A DNA stretch of 64,000 bases from Sordaria brevicollis. Taxonomy: Eukaryota > Ascomycota > Sordariomycetes > Sordariales > Sordariaceae. The stretch is from the NCBI GenBank assembly GCA_033439795.1, contig JAUTDP010000012.1, positions 1,116,001 through 1,180,000 of the forward strand, in the 5' to 3' direction. The stretch's first letter is position 1. Every line of letters starts with the position of its first letter. The translations under genes were made by a program, and so were the position numbers. A model generated the notes under the pieces. It saw only the letters and a list, made by a program, of their open reading frames with translations. It ran no database searches and was not told the DNA's origin. Positions 12,927-24,687 of this stretch are shown here, one piece after another.

Positions 12927-14559
12927 CGGGCGAGCACATAAGGGCATTCACAAATAAGTAACCAATTACTATATTATTTTATAAATATATAAAAAAACTA
13001 CGTAAACGAGCTCTATTCTACTCTACTCTACTACTAATACTAATATTAATTACTAAGCGGTAGTATATTCTAATAATTTTAATTAGGGGGAGTTAGGGCA
13101 TACTAAATATATTTATACTATTAGTACCTATATTATTATAATTATTAGGGCGCTTAATACCCCCTATACTATTATTACCCTCCTCTATACTATTATTACC
13201 CCCTATACCCAAATTATTAGTAGCTATATAGGTTTAACTACGTTAAGGGCATTCTTATAATCGCTATCATTATATTAACTCGCTCTAATATAATAAACCG
13301 TTAGCGGAGCAATTAATTCTCCTATATTATTTTTAACTATACGGCTTAAATTTATTAAAGTACATCGATATTCGAATTTATTATACCCTTATATTAATTT
13401 AATTACTATATAGCCGTTAATTTCTTCTTTTTAAAGGGAGGTTTAGAAGAAGGCGGCGGTATATTATAGGCTAACGTATACTTCATACTAGTACCCTCTT
13501 AAACTTCCTCTATTATTATTAATTATTGTATAATATATAATATTAATTACAGGCCGTTAAATATTTACTATTTCTTATTAATAATTATCTTAGGGTCTTA
13601 TTTACGTCGTATAATAAAGGCGATAGTTAATAGAGGTTTATTTACGTTTAAGAATTAATAAAGGTCGATAGTAATATAAGCGAATTAATTATTTATTTTT
13701 AATAGGGGAATTATAATATATTAATAAAGTAGATTATATTATCTTTTAAAATTTCTAATATATATTATACCCTCTTATTATTTTTTTATTTTAGTTTATA
13801 TAATTTTAATATTAAAAGTTAGTTTATCAAGGGCGGTAAAGCTAATTATAAACTTCAAAGTCTATAAAATTTTATAATTATACTAATATACCGATTTCGA
13901 AATTTAATAGGCGTATTTCTATATAAAATTATATTTTAAACGGTTAAATATACCTTCGATAATTTTAAATAGCCTATCGAAATTAATATAGTAGTTTATA
14001 AGCTAAGCTTTTAATATACTATAGGCGCCCTCTATACGTAACGTAACGCGTATACTAAAATTACGGTAAATCGAAATAATAAAGTGGGCGAATTCCTAAC
14101 GTAAAGGTAAGTAAGTATTTTCGAAATATATAATTAAATTTGTATAAAAACGTAAAATTAATATTAATAAAGGTAATAATAAATTAAATAAAATTAACCG
14201 TTCTATATTATATTAAAATCAATTTTAAAGGTAAATTACTCTTTATTAAACTCCTCTTCTATTAGTACGTATATTATTACATTCTATACAGTAAGAATAC
14301 TATTAATAGTATTAATTTATTTACGCCAACCGCTACTTTTATTAAAGCTATCGATATCTTTAAAATAGGCATTCTTAATACCGTTATTAAAATATTAAAT
14401 ATAATCTTCTTTATTGAATAAACGCAAATTAATATAGTAGGTAGAATAATTATAATTAATAGGGTTAATATTTATTTATTATTATTAGTAATTTTCTTTA
14501 AAATAATTACCGTTATTACCGCGGTTATTTAACGTAATACCCTCTAATGAATTAAACTA

Positions 14560-14880
14560 TTTCTTTTTAGTATTGAAGGTAACGTTTTTTATTACGTATT
14601 AAAGATAAATTTAATATTAAACGTCGTTAAATATAATTCGTATAGCCTTCTTATAAGCTTTATTATAATCCGTAATAATAATAAACGGACAGAGGATTTT
14701 TTCTTTAATAAGAAATTTATTAAACTATTTAAAAACTTAAGTAAAATACTCTTCTTTCTCGCTATTAAATATATAATACCTAATATTAAAGGTAATATAT
14801 ATAGAAGTAATATTATAGATTTATAGCAAAAGTATATTAAATTTATTAATTTTATATATATAATTTAAATTCTATATATT
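14560..14880 (-). pseudogene. MULE-1 transposase relic (DDE core)
   Basis: The minus strand gives YIYKINKFNILLL near 14,825-14,865, matching the conserved D-x-TYKTN-x-F-x-MPLL block of MULE transposases. Next come FNSEKEEYFT and ITDYNKAYKKAI (14,642-14,685), the second catalytic Asp block, then a degraded C-x-WH-x-x-KNV motif. The order and spacing are right for the family. Stops at expected Trp and Gln codons show RIP. The full gene probably spanned much of 13,000-15,960. Confidence 0.75.
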
Positions 14881-16078
14881 TAGATTTTACTTTAATTATT
14901 CAATATATTAGAAATAAATTTAAAAGACTTATTTTACCCGAATAAGAGAATTTTAGGTTTCAAAACTATCTTTTCGATATATTTAATTTTGGATATTTAA
15001 TATAATAAATAAATTATTTAAAAAGTATTAAATTAATATAAAAGTATTAGCTTCCTTTTCTCTATACGTTTAGAAGGTATTAATAATATCCTTAAATATA
15101 ATTACGAAGTTAGGGAATTTATTTTTTACTACGGTAATAATATCGTTGGTTATTATTCTAATTTATTTATTATAATAGATAATAATAGCGGTTACTTCTT
15201 TTATTCTTTAAAATTGGTAATTAATAATTATATAATCGATAATATCCGGTTTTAAGAAATAGGAATAATCGTCGTTAATATTAGAGAAATATTATAGGGC
15301 TCTTTTTTTAAGAAAAACGGCCTTCGCTTTCTAATAATAGTTTTTTTTATATATTATAGCCCTAAATTTAAATTTTACGCTAATAGTAATAAAGTACGAG
15401 CCGGTATAGGCCGACCCTTTAATATATTTTAAATCGACGCGTATTAATTTACTATTATAATAATTATTAAACCGCCGCTTTATAATAGTAAAACCGATAT
15501 AACGCGCGCGGGCTTTAATTTTAATAATAAGCTCCTCTATAGTAATAAAACCTTTAAACGAAAATTATTTAAATATTTATTCTAATATATTACAATTAGT
15601 ATTAACTTTAACCTCTTTAATTTATCCCGAAATAAGAATAGCAGTAGGAACGTTATCGTTAATAATAAATTGCGATTCTATTTCGGTAATTATAATAAAA
15701 TTAATTTCGTCCATAGGAATACCTTCGATAAGCGTAATAGTAGTGGGGGGTTAAAATTCTATTTCCGTAATAATAATAAAATTAGCTTCGTCGGCGGGGA
15801 TATTTTCGATAGGCTCTTATTTAAAAATAGGGATTTTATTATTACGAAGTTCTATTTTAATTGTTTTAACCTATTTAAATTCGAAAGAGGGCGTAGGGCT
15901 AGGGGTACGCGCAGCGGGCTCCAATTAGGAGAGGGTAAAGTCGATAATTTTAATTATTTATAATTTATAATTAATAAATAATATTAAATACCCTTAATAC
16001 TAATACTTACTTTAGCGATATGCAACGGCGGCGACGTAATTGGCTTTAATTATTGACTTTCGTATATGTTATTAGTGA

Positions 16079-16217
16079 AAATGCTGGTACTATGTCACTT
16101 TGGTGAGGATTTTGCGGGTGTTAATATACAACGAACACTTGGCTACACCGCTAAGCGAAGACTAGGCGGGCCCACATAATCGCCGCAGCGGATTACACAG
16201 TCGCCCTAGCGGGCTCG
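16079..16217. repeat. MULE-1 right terminal inverted repeat
   Basis: This is the inverted partner of 12,802-12,926, ending ...CTAGCGGGCTCG at 16,217 and followed by the duplication GCATTGTG (16,218-16,225). Confidence 0.8.
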
Positions 16218-16225
16218 GCATTGTG

Positions 16226-19200
16226 GTGTCGATTATCGCGCTTACTACAGGGGGGTCTTTTCCTATACAAAGTCGAAGGTCGCCAAGAATTGCGCGAGTC
16301 CCACTGTTAGCGTAGTCTTCAACTCGAGGGCTTGCACATTTCACCAAAAAACAACGACATGACTATATCTCAAGCAAAAAATTGGTAGGAGCGTATAGAG
16401 CGAAGAGGCTACGTTCGTTTAATACTAAAGTTGGCCCTGAACGTTGGTGGTATTTTGGTTGAATTGCGCAAAATACGCTGTGACTTTACCGTTAAGAAGT
16501 AACAAACTAGGCCAGTAAGCGCGGTAAGCAACTCCAGCATGGTCCCTAAACATGCCATCGCGTGCCCGGAAAGAGAACAAGACCCCCAGAGAAGAAAAAG
16601 GGGCCATAATGCGACATGACCCCGCAAACATGCACGTTAACATTACAGAATCATTAGTGGACGCAGGAACCGGCATTTCCGCTAAATTCTACCGATTTGA
16701 CACTGACTGTCTTGCAGGTCTTGGGGCTGGGCTCGTTTAGCCTAGTATTGCCTAGTTCTTCACCACAAGATATTACCGTACCACTCTCTTTGCGCTCAGA
16801 CTCGGCAGCGTTCTTTGTGCGCCCAGTTTGAAGAGGAGGACATGACCAAATCCAGCTTGGGATGCAATCTGGGGTTCTAGGTTGTGAAACAAGCGCCTTT
16901 TGGACCAACTGTGGGGATCGAGTCCTAGGGGAGCTTAATTCGGCTTTCAGGGGCTCAGGAACAGAGGAGATGAAACGAAAAAGGGCCGTCACAGCTTCTT
17001 CCAGAATCATGGTCGGATTACGTAAGGCATCCTTCAAAAACAGAAAATGGTCAAGCGGACCACCGCCGGCGAGCCATGGAAGCCGGGGAACAAAAGGCGG
17101 GCGAGAAAAGGGGGTTGCATCGGCTACGGCATTCCTTGCAAGCTTGCTCACGACATCAACGTGTGGGTAAAAGCCCGAAATTGCACGGCTGCTTTCCGAG
17201 AAACAACGCTCTCGCAAGGATGAAAAAAGACACTGACAAAGCCAGGATCAATAACCTGGACCTTTTTCGGCTCACGTCAACGTCGTACGGCTTTCGACGC
17301 CAGTGTGTTTGTGGACTGCTGGACATGGTCTGGGATGAGTCGGGCAAACTGGTCAGTGATGCTTTCCGAGGATACGACAACACTGCATCGCCAACCTCGA
17401 GGCTGGACCTCTTTCGGAACCCCACAACATCTTTGGCCATCAACTATTCCGACTTCGGGAACCTTCCGAGATGTCGATGTGCTGGGCAACGGCTCGGCTG
17501 ACCAAAAAGGACAAGAGATGTGCCATCGACGAGATTGAGATGTCCGTGCGGAAGAGCAAGGCTCAGGCCTGTCATTATCTACGGGGGTGAAGGTCCCGTA
17601 CCCAAGGCCATCCGCCAGCACGGTACTGGGAATGTTTGCGCAGAAGACAAATCATCAATGGAGCTGAGTGTTGAAGTGTCCACGTCTCGGTTTGACCAAG
17701 ATAAGCCACTAATAAGTGATGGGCTTAGGTTGGTACCAATTACCCCTTTCTTCTGGGGTTTGGCGATGCATTCAGCTGCTCAAGAGGCATGATGTCCGGA
17801 TACAAACCGCTTGAACAACGATGTGTGGGAGAGGCCGTGCGTCAAGCGGTCAAGGTCGCCTCTTATCTTGGCCGATGAAGCCGACTGAAGAAACAACGAG
17901 GACAACCATGGATAGACCCTGGGACCGGGGACAGCGTGTTGGTTGACCATGGCAGGGGATCTGAAACACAGCAGTCACCGGCTCTGCACTCAAGGTTACC
18001 TTGATGTGTTATACAAGCGGAATCGAGAGACGACGACATCACGAATGCTCCGAATCATGGTACGCAACGCTCTAACGGGTGTGGCAAGATTTCAAGAAGC
18101 GAAGACGATATCACAGTTATCCACATTGCTGACTGAATACTCAAGGGAATCGCCCTTCGTTGGACTTTTATCTTTGAAGGGCCGTTGCTCGATTCATGCT
18201 GTTATGGTCATCTGCCAACTAGTCAAGTGACTCCCGAAAGCGTATGCCCGGCCAGGCAGGCGTCGAGTTCTCCATCACACTCCTACCAAAGGCTTGTAGT
18301 CCGCTTCTGACGGGCAAGTGCTTCCCGAACTTCCCTTCCGTTTCTCCAACCATTAACATGATCCTTATTGAGCTCCCTCCATATGTACCCTGGACAAATT
18401 CCAGCCTCATGATTTATTGACAGCTCAAGACGATCATACAAGCCAAGGAAGACGGGATCGACCATCTGAAACGGGAGGTATCCCAGCAGCTCGATCGCCC
18501 TCCGCCCGGTAGATACCGTTATGGTGACTGGTGATGATGGAGAAGGTCTCTCCCTGTTGGACATGGTTCTGGACCGACTCGAGGACACGACGTTGCGGTG
18601 GCTCAGTGGCAACAAGGTTAGGTAAACGTCTGAGAAACACCCTACCCCATCTTTTGCTCCTTGTCCTATTTTGTCTGCTATCTTGTCACTCGATTAGGAA
18701 ATCACGTCGCCTACAGTTGCCGACAGCTCCGAGCTCCATTGATCTTTTCGACCTGATCTAGAAGATGGTCGTTTACTGTTGCCTTTTCTAATCTCACCAG
18801 GAGATCCTCATGAGGAGCTTCATGGGCTATACCATGTTGAAGACATGTTATCATTGCATTGCTATATCTCCGAATGGAAGACCATTTCAAGCTTTCAACA
18901 CAGTGGACAAGATCATTTGAGGTGTGCCCGATACCTGTAACTTTTGAGTATCAAAAACAGATATCATAGTGGCTCGGCTTTGCCAAGCTGTTCTAGGCCA
19001 TGCTGGAAGATTGTGGTTGATGAAGATAGTCAAGAAGAGCGTTAATGTCCCGAAGATATGCCGCTGTCAGCGGTATCCTGGATATTATATTTACAAACAC
19101 TAAACAATATCTTTTGAACTGGGCAGCATCCAGTCCTCTGTTGTCTTTGTTCCATTCCATGTGACCGAGTAAGATGGCCAAGTTTTGCCTTCTGAAGTTT

Positions 19201-19991
19201 AACATGAATCGGTGTCGTCCATGATCTGAGTAAGTGAATCCCTACCGGTTGGCTTGTTCCTGTCCGTGCTGTGATGACGCGAGGTACCGTCCACTGCTGC
19301 AGACAGGCCCAACCCGAGATCAAACAGACAGCCGATAGAAACTGATCGACCACTCGATTTCAAACATCGGCTATCTCTCTTCCGCGAATGTGTGAATAAA
19401 GTTGTGCTTGCTCGCAAGATAACAACACCTATGACTCAAGTGACGTACGAGGGTTAGGGTCTTATACGTATTCGAAAGACCATGAGATGGGTGTTAGTCG
19501 GGAACACTCAACAACAATTCAGCCATAACGTCCGGATATCGTGAATGAACGGTTATTTGTGACATACAAACATGCCCCGGACATTTCGGGGGTAGCTCAT
19601 CAAGGATCCAAACAGTCGGAGCATACTCGGACCCCAAGCTGTCAACCGGGGAAGCAAACTTCACATCTGTGAGATTACGAAGCAAAGTTTAAGAATGTGA
19701 TGATGGCTGTATAGCACCCTGATGGAAATTTCGAATTGGCTGAATGATCAAGATTCACACAGATATTACGGCTGTTGCTTCAATTTATGTGAGAAGTTCT
19801 CACGAGGGCGTCGAATGGGCGTTCAATGTCATTTCGAATGATGACCGGTCGGCGGAGAGCAGCAAACTGGAGATGTAAGAATCAGAAGGTTAAGTTTGCG
19901 ATTCTCTGTAAGGTGCTGACGAGATTGGGCGGGAAGACTTTTCAAATCATTCAACGCGGTCTCAATAAAGCCCCTTCCTTTATACGATCTC
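16226..19991. other. Gene-poor GC-normal tract with broken reading frames, probable decayed genes
   Basis: These 3.8 kb contain no gene I can support. Several short minus-strand stretches look protein-like. They are 16,654-17,217 (187 codons, unrecognised), 17,156-17,443 (with a hydrophobic run SFFILARALFLG), 18,993-19,205 and 19,494-19,685. They lie in different frames with stops between them and do not join by plausible introns. Decayed host genes or an old, weakly mutated repeat are both possible. Confidence 0.4.
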
Positions 19992-22214
19992 CTAAACAAC
20001 CACCTCCTCCTGCCCACCAATCGGCTCAAACCTCAACAAACACTTCAACCCAGCCGGTCTCGACGAGATAAGCTGGTCTGCCATCTCCATGTCCTTCTCC
20101 GTCATGGTCTGATCCGGCAAAGTGGTGAATCTGGAATACACCTCTCGGAGCAAGATCTTCATCTCGGCCAGTGCCAAACTGTTGCTAGCATGTCAGAACT
20201 CCATATGAATCTAGTCAACGAAAAAGAAAACAAGAAGACTAAAAAAACTTACTGCTTCCCAACACACCCCCTCCCTCCATTAGCAAACGCAAAGAATACT
20301 TTCTTCCTCGCCTCCACGGCACCCCCGTTTTCCTTGTCCTTTTTCCCTTCCTTCTCCAACCACCTCTCGGGCCTAAACGCATCGGGATCCGGACCCCACG
20401 CCTCCCGATCAATCCTGTGCACCGAGTGCGCCTGGCAACTAACCGTCGTTCCCTCGGGGAGATAATACCCATTAATCGTTCTTCCATCTCTTGGGATGAT
20501 CCGAGGCAAAGACATGGGAATGGCGGGGAAACATCTCAGCCCCTCCATGACGACGGCGTCGAGGTAGGGGAGTTTGTCAAAAGACAAGTCTTCGCCGGGG
20601 AACGAGAGAAGTTCTTGTCGCAGTTTGGTTTGACACCGAAAAGAGCGGGGCTGGGAAAGTTCCCACATCAGAAAACACAAGGCGTCGCCGGTGGTGTCGA
20701 TGCCTGCAACCATGTGATCGAGTAGTTCGGCGGCGATGTCGAGTTGGTCAATTTTCGCTAGTTTGCTGCTTTCGTTGTCATCTTCATTGGACTTGTTGTT
20801 ATCGGTGGATTGGGTCGACAACACGGTTTGGAGACGGTTGAGCAAGGTGAAAGGCGCTGCGTCGGTTTTGGCGGCGGTGTCGAGGACGAATTTATCTGCG
20901 AGGGGAGTCTCGCGCGGTTTGACGCCCCAGATGTAGAGGAACTTGGAAATGGCTTTGTGGAGGGTGGGACTGTAGTAACTTAGTTGTCGGTCTGTTCAGG
21001 ATGATGTGTAAGTAAGTTACGGTCTGTCCTTTTTGACCGATAGACTTGGGGCGGTTTTCTAAACTTGTGATTCTGGATAGGTACTCACTTTGCAAACTGT
21101 CATCGAACGTCACTTCCCGCATAATCTCCTCGTCTTGCTTGTTCCGTAGCGAGTCTGCGCCATACGGGTGAAACAAGTGGTGGGTTACGCAGTCGTAGGC
21201 GTATGAGTGAAGGCCTGTATGTTATGTTATGAGTTATTGTGCCCAGCATGAGCTTACAAGTTGCTGGTGATTCTGATACAGAGGGAGACTCACATATCTA
21301 CAGATCTGGTCAGTTATGGGCTCATGTCATCCCCATGGTGTTCTTCGTTGAGATAAGCTTACATATAGATCGAGACTTCCGCCTAGTGACTCAACACATC
21401 TCTGGACCACCCTTTCGGCCCGTTCGACAATGCCATTGAGCGATGGTTCTCGCATGACGTTGCTGTTGGCATAGCGGTCGGCAAGAATTCGTTTTCGTTT
21501 TGCATGCTTCACGATCAAACATTAGCTTCAATATATAAGGTAGTTGAGAAATGCCTAACGACAAAACTCACATCGTCTTTATTCAGCGTAGTAAACATCG
21601 TCCTAAAAGAACACACAGAAGATCATCAGCTTTGCCAGCACGAGGATATGAAGCATTGCGCATTTCCTTCTTCGCTTCATTCCTTCCACTTCTTCCTTGA
21701 CTTTCAACCAATTCCTTCCCCGTCTTTTTCCCACCATGTCTCCCCTTCCCACTGATCTTCTCCTCCGCCGTCTATTTCTCATCGTTTCCAACTAATCCTC
21801 TTCAACCCCCCATTTGCTTCTGATCCAAGACTCCCAAGCCTTCCAAAAGTCTTAACGACATCCGAAATGCGGAAAAAAGAAACCTCATACGAACCTCCTA
21901 CCATAAACTTTAAACAAATCATACCACGCACTCTTATCGTACCCGCTTCCACCGCTGCAATAAATCTCCTTCACCGCTTCCCTCGACGCAAAGCTCACTT
22001 CATTCGGAGCAACCCGAACCACGGGCCCGTAGCGGAGGTGCAAGGAGTGGATGTACTTGGTACGGGTGGCGCGTAACTCGTGGTATTTGAGAAGGAGGGA
22101 GGTGAATTTCGTGTAAAAGGGACCGGGGATGTGGGAGAGAGGGGAGGCTAGAGGGGTGTAGGTAAGGTGGATGAAGAGGAACAGGAGGATGGGGAGAGTG
22201 AGGAGGAGGGACAT
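19992..22214 (-). CDS. Cytochrome P450 monooxygenase
   Basis: Haem-thiolate monooxygenase, probably anchored in the ER membrane. Exons, from the start: 21,895-22,214; 21,572-21,602; 21,363-21,506; 21,294-21,297; 21,089-21,214; 20,253-20,991; 19,992-20,178. Together they give 516 residues, a normal fungal P450 length. The N-terminus is a hydrophobic anchor followed by the proline hinge SHIPGP. The I-helix is AGIDTTGD, the ExxR motif is EGLR, PERW follows, and the haem loop FANGGRGCVG carries the axial Cys at about residue 451. Intron 1 uses an unusual GTTCGT donor. The 4-nt exon is inferred because it restores the frame and gives a sensible DLY-IC-LHSYAYD junction. Substrate is unknown. The nearest upstream gene is the Cys-rich ORF at 23,130. 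Confidence 0.88.
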
Positions 22215-22705
22215 AGTGAGGGTCGAGGGAAGGGGAATGGAGATGTGGACGGGATCGGAGTGTGGGAGGGAGTAGACTAGGGTTCAAGACGGCATTGTTT
22301 GAATGGATGGAAAGAGAGGTTGTCAACGTCGATGATGTTGATGAAGATGAGGCTCTGACGATGAAATATGATAAGGCAAAAAAGAGCAGAGAAAGGTGAG
22401 GAGATAGACTTGAGATAACAAATAGCAAATGTCATTGATAAAGAAAGTTGAGCCCCGAAGTTCCAAAGCCAAGTGCTCCGTGTACCAATCAATGATGAAA
22501 GACAGCAAGTGCAAAGGCCCCCTCGGGCCCCTCATTCGTCTTAACGGTGCCGGTTCCGCTCGGGCATAAGTTCCGAATACTCATTTTAGATCGGTGGTCA
22601 TTGTATTGATGACTGTCGGTTTGCTGTGAAATTTCTCTCTTTATCCTAACAGAAGACCCTGGTGTGTGCCTCCCTTTCCAACAACGCCATGGGTATCATT
22701 TCCAT
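22215..22705. other. P450 upstream region
   Basis: About 490 bp separate the P450 start from the 3' end of the next minus-strand gene. Short reading frames here overlap the P450 N-terminus in other frames and show no family features. I see no distinct regulatory motif. Confidence 0.4.
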
Positions 22706-23130
22706 TTATCTGCCGCCCAACAACCCGCTCAAGAAACCGGTCGACTTGACCTGAGGAGGATACTGAACGCCGTTGATCTCGACCTTGGGCTCGCAGGTGC
22801 ACCACTTGTCCTGGGGGACGCCGGCGAAGACGGAGGGGACGTGGGAGCCGCAGCCACGCCACGTTTGCTTCGCTGTTCGATATTGTCAGTATTTGATGCG
22901 GGAATCTTGAATGTCGAGAGTCGACTGCGGCAGTGAGGATGCTCGAGCAAGCGATGGCGGGGTTGAAGCCAGGCCTCGTCCGTCTCGTCACCACAGAGGC
23001 AATGATAAGGAAATGCGGGGGAGGGTTGGAGGAGATAAGGGTATGGGTGCGCTGCATAGCCTGCATGTGAAAGTTTCGCCAGACGATACGGTAACTTACA
23101 GCAGGTAGGGCAAGTCGCGCTCATGCACAT
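22706..23130 (-). CDS. Small Cys-rich conserved fungal protein (65 aa)
   Basis: Two exons, 23,100-23,130 and 22,706-22,872, joined across a 227-bp GTAAGT...CAG intron, encode 65 residues. The product begins MCMSATCPTCSKQTWRGCG and continues SHVPSV, then DKWCTCEPKV and a YPP motif. Spaced cysteines (CPTC and CTC) suggest metal binding, though this is inference. From memory, similar short CPTC...TWxGCGSHV...WCTC proteins are widespread in filamentous ascomycetes and uncharacterised. Neither exon stands out as a gene alone, so automated annotation could easily miss it. A downstream Met (codon 3) could also start translation. Confidence 0.75.
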
Positions 23131-23608
23131 TTTGGCGGATGTTGATGGTTGGTTTTGGATGTGGTTTTGGTGATGATCAAGATTTGGTAGATGAGAAGTG
23201 GGTGTTCTTTTGTTTTTTTTTATACTGATAGATGCAAGATGGTCTTGTCGTCTTCACGGTCTTTTTATAGCTGTTGGAATGCCCCTTCCTATAAGGAGTG
23301 AAGAAGGGTCGCCGAACTCCCAGGGCTTAACAAGGGCAACAGCAACCTGAATTCCAAGACCCGCAGCGGCACTTCGGCGACCAAAACCTCATGCAACAGA
23401 TCCCGTCCCGCTACGCCGGAGAGCGCCCCGGTGATTACGGGGACCACCATAACGAAGGGATCCGCGATCCCGCGAATCTCCATCAACACTCTTGATTCAC
23501 ATTAGTCATCCTTGCTCCTCGAGTAGTCCCCGAATGGAAGGATATCATCGAAATCCCGTCAGATTCCCGACTCCCGAAATGTTACCTGCGGCTATCGGTC
23601 AGGGCCGC
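23131..23608. other. Intergenic region upstream of the Cys-rich gene
   Basis: No gene was seen. On the minus strand a pyrimidine/A-rich stretch with AAAAAAAACAAAAG precedes the Cys-rich gene, consistent with a fungal core promoter or 5' UTR. The region also contains the 3' end of the hydrolase gene. Confidence 0.4.
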
Positions 23609-24687
23609 CTACTGAGACTCCCGCATGGCAGCATCGATGACTTCTTCCTGCCATTGCTGCTCCAGCTGCCTCAAAAAGTCATGCACTCGGTCACAAAGCC
23701 AGCCTTGTGCCCGTTCCGCCCGCTCACCAGCCGGTCCAAATTCCACTCGGTGATCTGCCTCAGGGATAAGACCCGATAGGCTCGAGATTACACCCTCCTT
23801 GCTGAAGCTCTTCCACTTGTCCATCATGTCGACTACGTCAATCCACTCGGGAACGTGCTCGTCGTTCTCAGACGGCAGAATAAGAGTTGGCTTGGAAACC
23901 TTGCCCCAAATCTCGGCCAGCTTCTCATCTGGTAGGTCTGAGGAGAAGTAGTCATCATCACCGCTGAAATGGAACATTCATCGTCAGCATTCTTCACCAC
24001 GAAACGGAGAAGTAACACTCACCCAAAGCTAGCCAATGAACACCATCTATAAGCAGAAATCGGCGAGGCCCAAAACTCCTTGGGCAACCACTCTCTCGGC
24101 ATGCAATCGTGCGCCGTTCCTTCGCTGATCAACCTCTTCGCGACATTGACGCTCAAGTCCAACCTCGCCTGCCCCTTCCCAGGCGACTCCTCCTCAAAGA
24201 CCGCCAGAATTGCCTCGCGATCCGACACTGGGCCCTGCAAGATGAACCCATCGACCTCCTCGAGCCCCAACTCGACGCCGTGTGTGGCGTAGTGCATGCA
24301 GTCTTGACAGCCCGTAGAGTGGCCCATCAGCACAATTTTCTCCGTCTTGGACGTCGCCGTGGTGCGCAAATATTTGACCAAAGCACTGATTTCCTTGACG
24401 TCTTGTTCGAGGCTGCCGTATCCCCAGGCCGAGAAGGCGCTGCTCAGCCGGGGTTCGTAGACCGTGAAATCAGATTCACCTAGAAGAGAATCTGCTATCT
24501 GCTTGACATAGGGGATACCGTGGGGGCCGTCACCGAGACCACCCAGGAAGATGAGCGCGTTTCTTTTGTGGCCGTTCGTCTCATGCTGGTAAGCCTGCGC
24601 GAAGCGGTTGGAGTTGGGGTCGTGGGATGGGTAGTTGTGGACCAGTACGCGGTAGGGCTGGACGGGTGCCGGTTGAAAGGGTGCCAT
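23609..24687 (-). CDS. DUF1749 alpha/beta hydrolase (UPF0613 / SidJ-like)
   Basis: Two exons, 24,023-24,687 and 23,609-23,963, encode 339 residues. The intron is GTGAGT...TTCAG and splices FG|GDDDYF. The nucleophile elbow is GHSTG with Ser at about residue 124. An acid is likely in SENDEHVPEW, and the His lies in EADHRVE near the C-terminus. An early LGGLGDGPHGIPY loop is typical of DUF1749. The family includes Aspergillus SidJ, which hydrolyses fusarinine siderophores, but most members are uncharacterised, so the substrate here is unknown. No signal peptide was seen, so it is probably cytosolic. No siderophore genes are adjacent. Confidence 0.85.

Larger units (their letters stand above)
12802..16217 (-). 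mobile_element. MULE-1: Mutator-like DNA transposon, RIP-inactivated
   Basis: The element is 3,416 bp and is bounded by terminal inverted repeats and an 8-bp duplication. The outer 38 bp of each end (CGAGCCCGCTAGGGCGACTG...) agree except for one transition and a second at position 38. A second matching inverted block occurs at 12,882-12,918 and about 16,079-16,117, giving long subterminal repeats typical of MULEs. The core (about 12,955-16,020) is AT-rich and holds a minus-strand MULE transposase relic. A local tandem repeat at about 15,670-15,830 encodes two copies of an FYF-x-N-x-NKI-x-FV unit. Confidence 0.85.

Noticed and set aside
16654..17217. 187-codon minus-strand frame as a real gene
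   Set aside because: There is no motif, no plausible splice partners, and overlapping frames of similar quality. It was kept only as part of a possible gene-decay tract.
21245..21297. 43-nt alternative P450 exon
   Set aside because: It keeps the frame but inserts a Ser/Pro/Glu-rich run not expected in this part of P450s. The 4-nt exon gives a better family fit.
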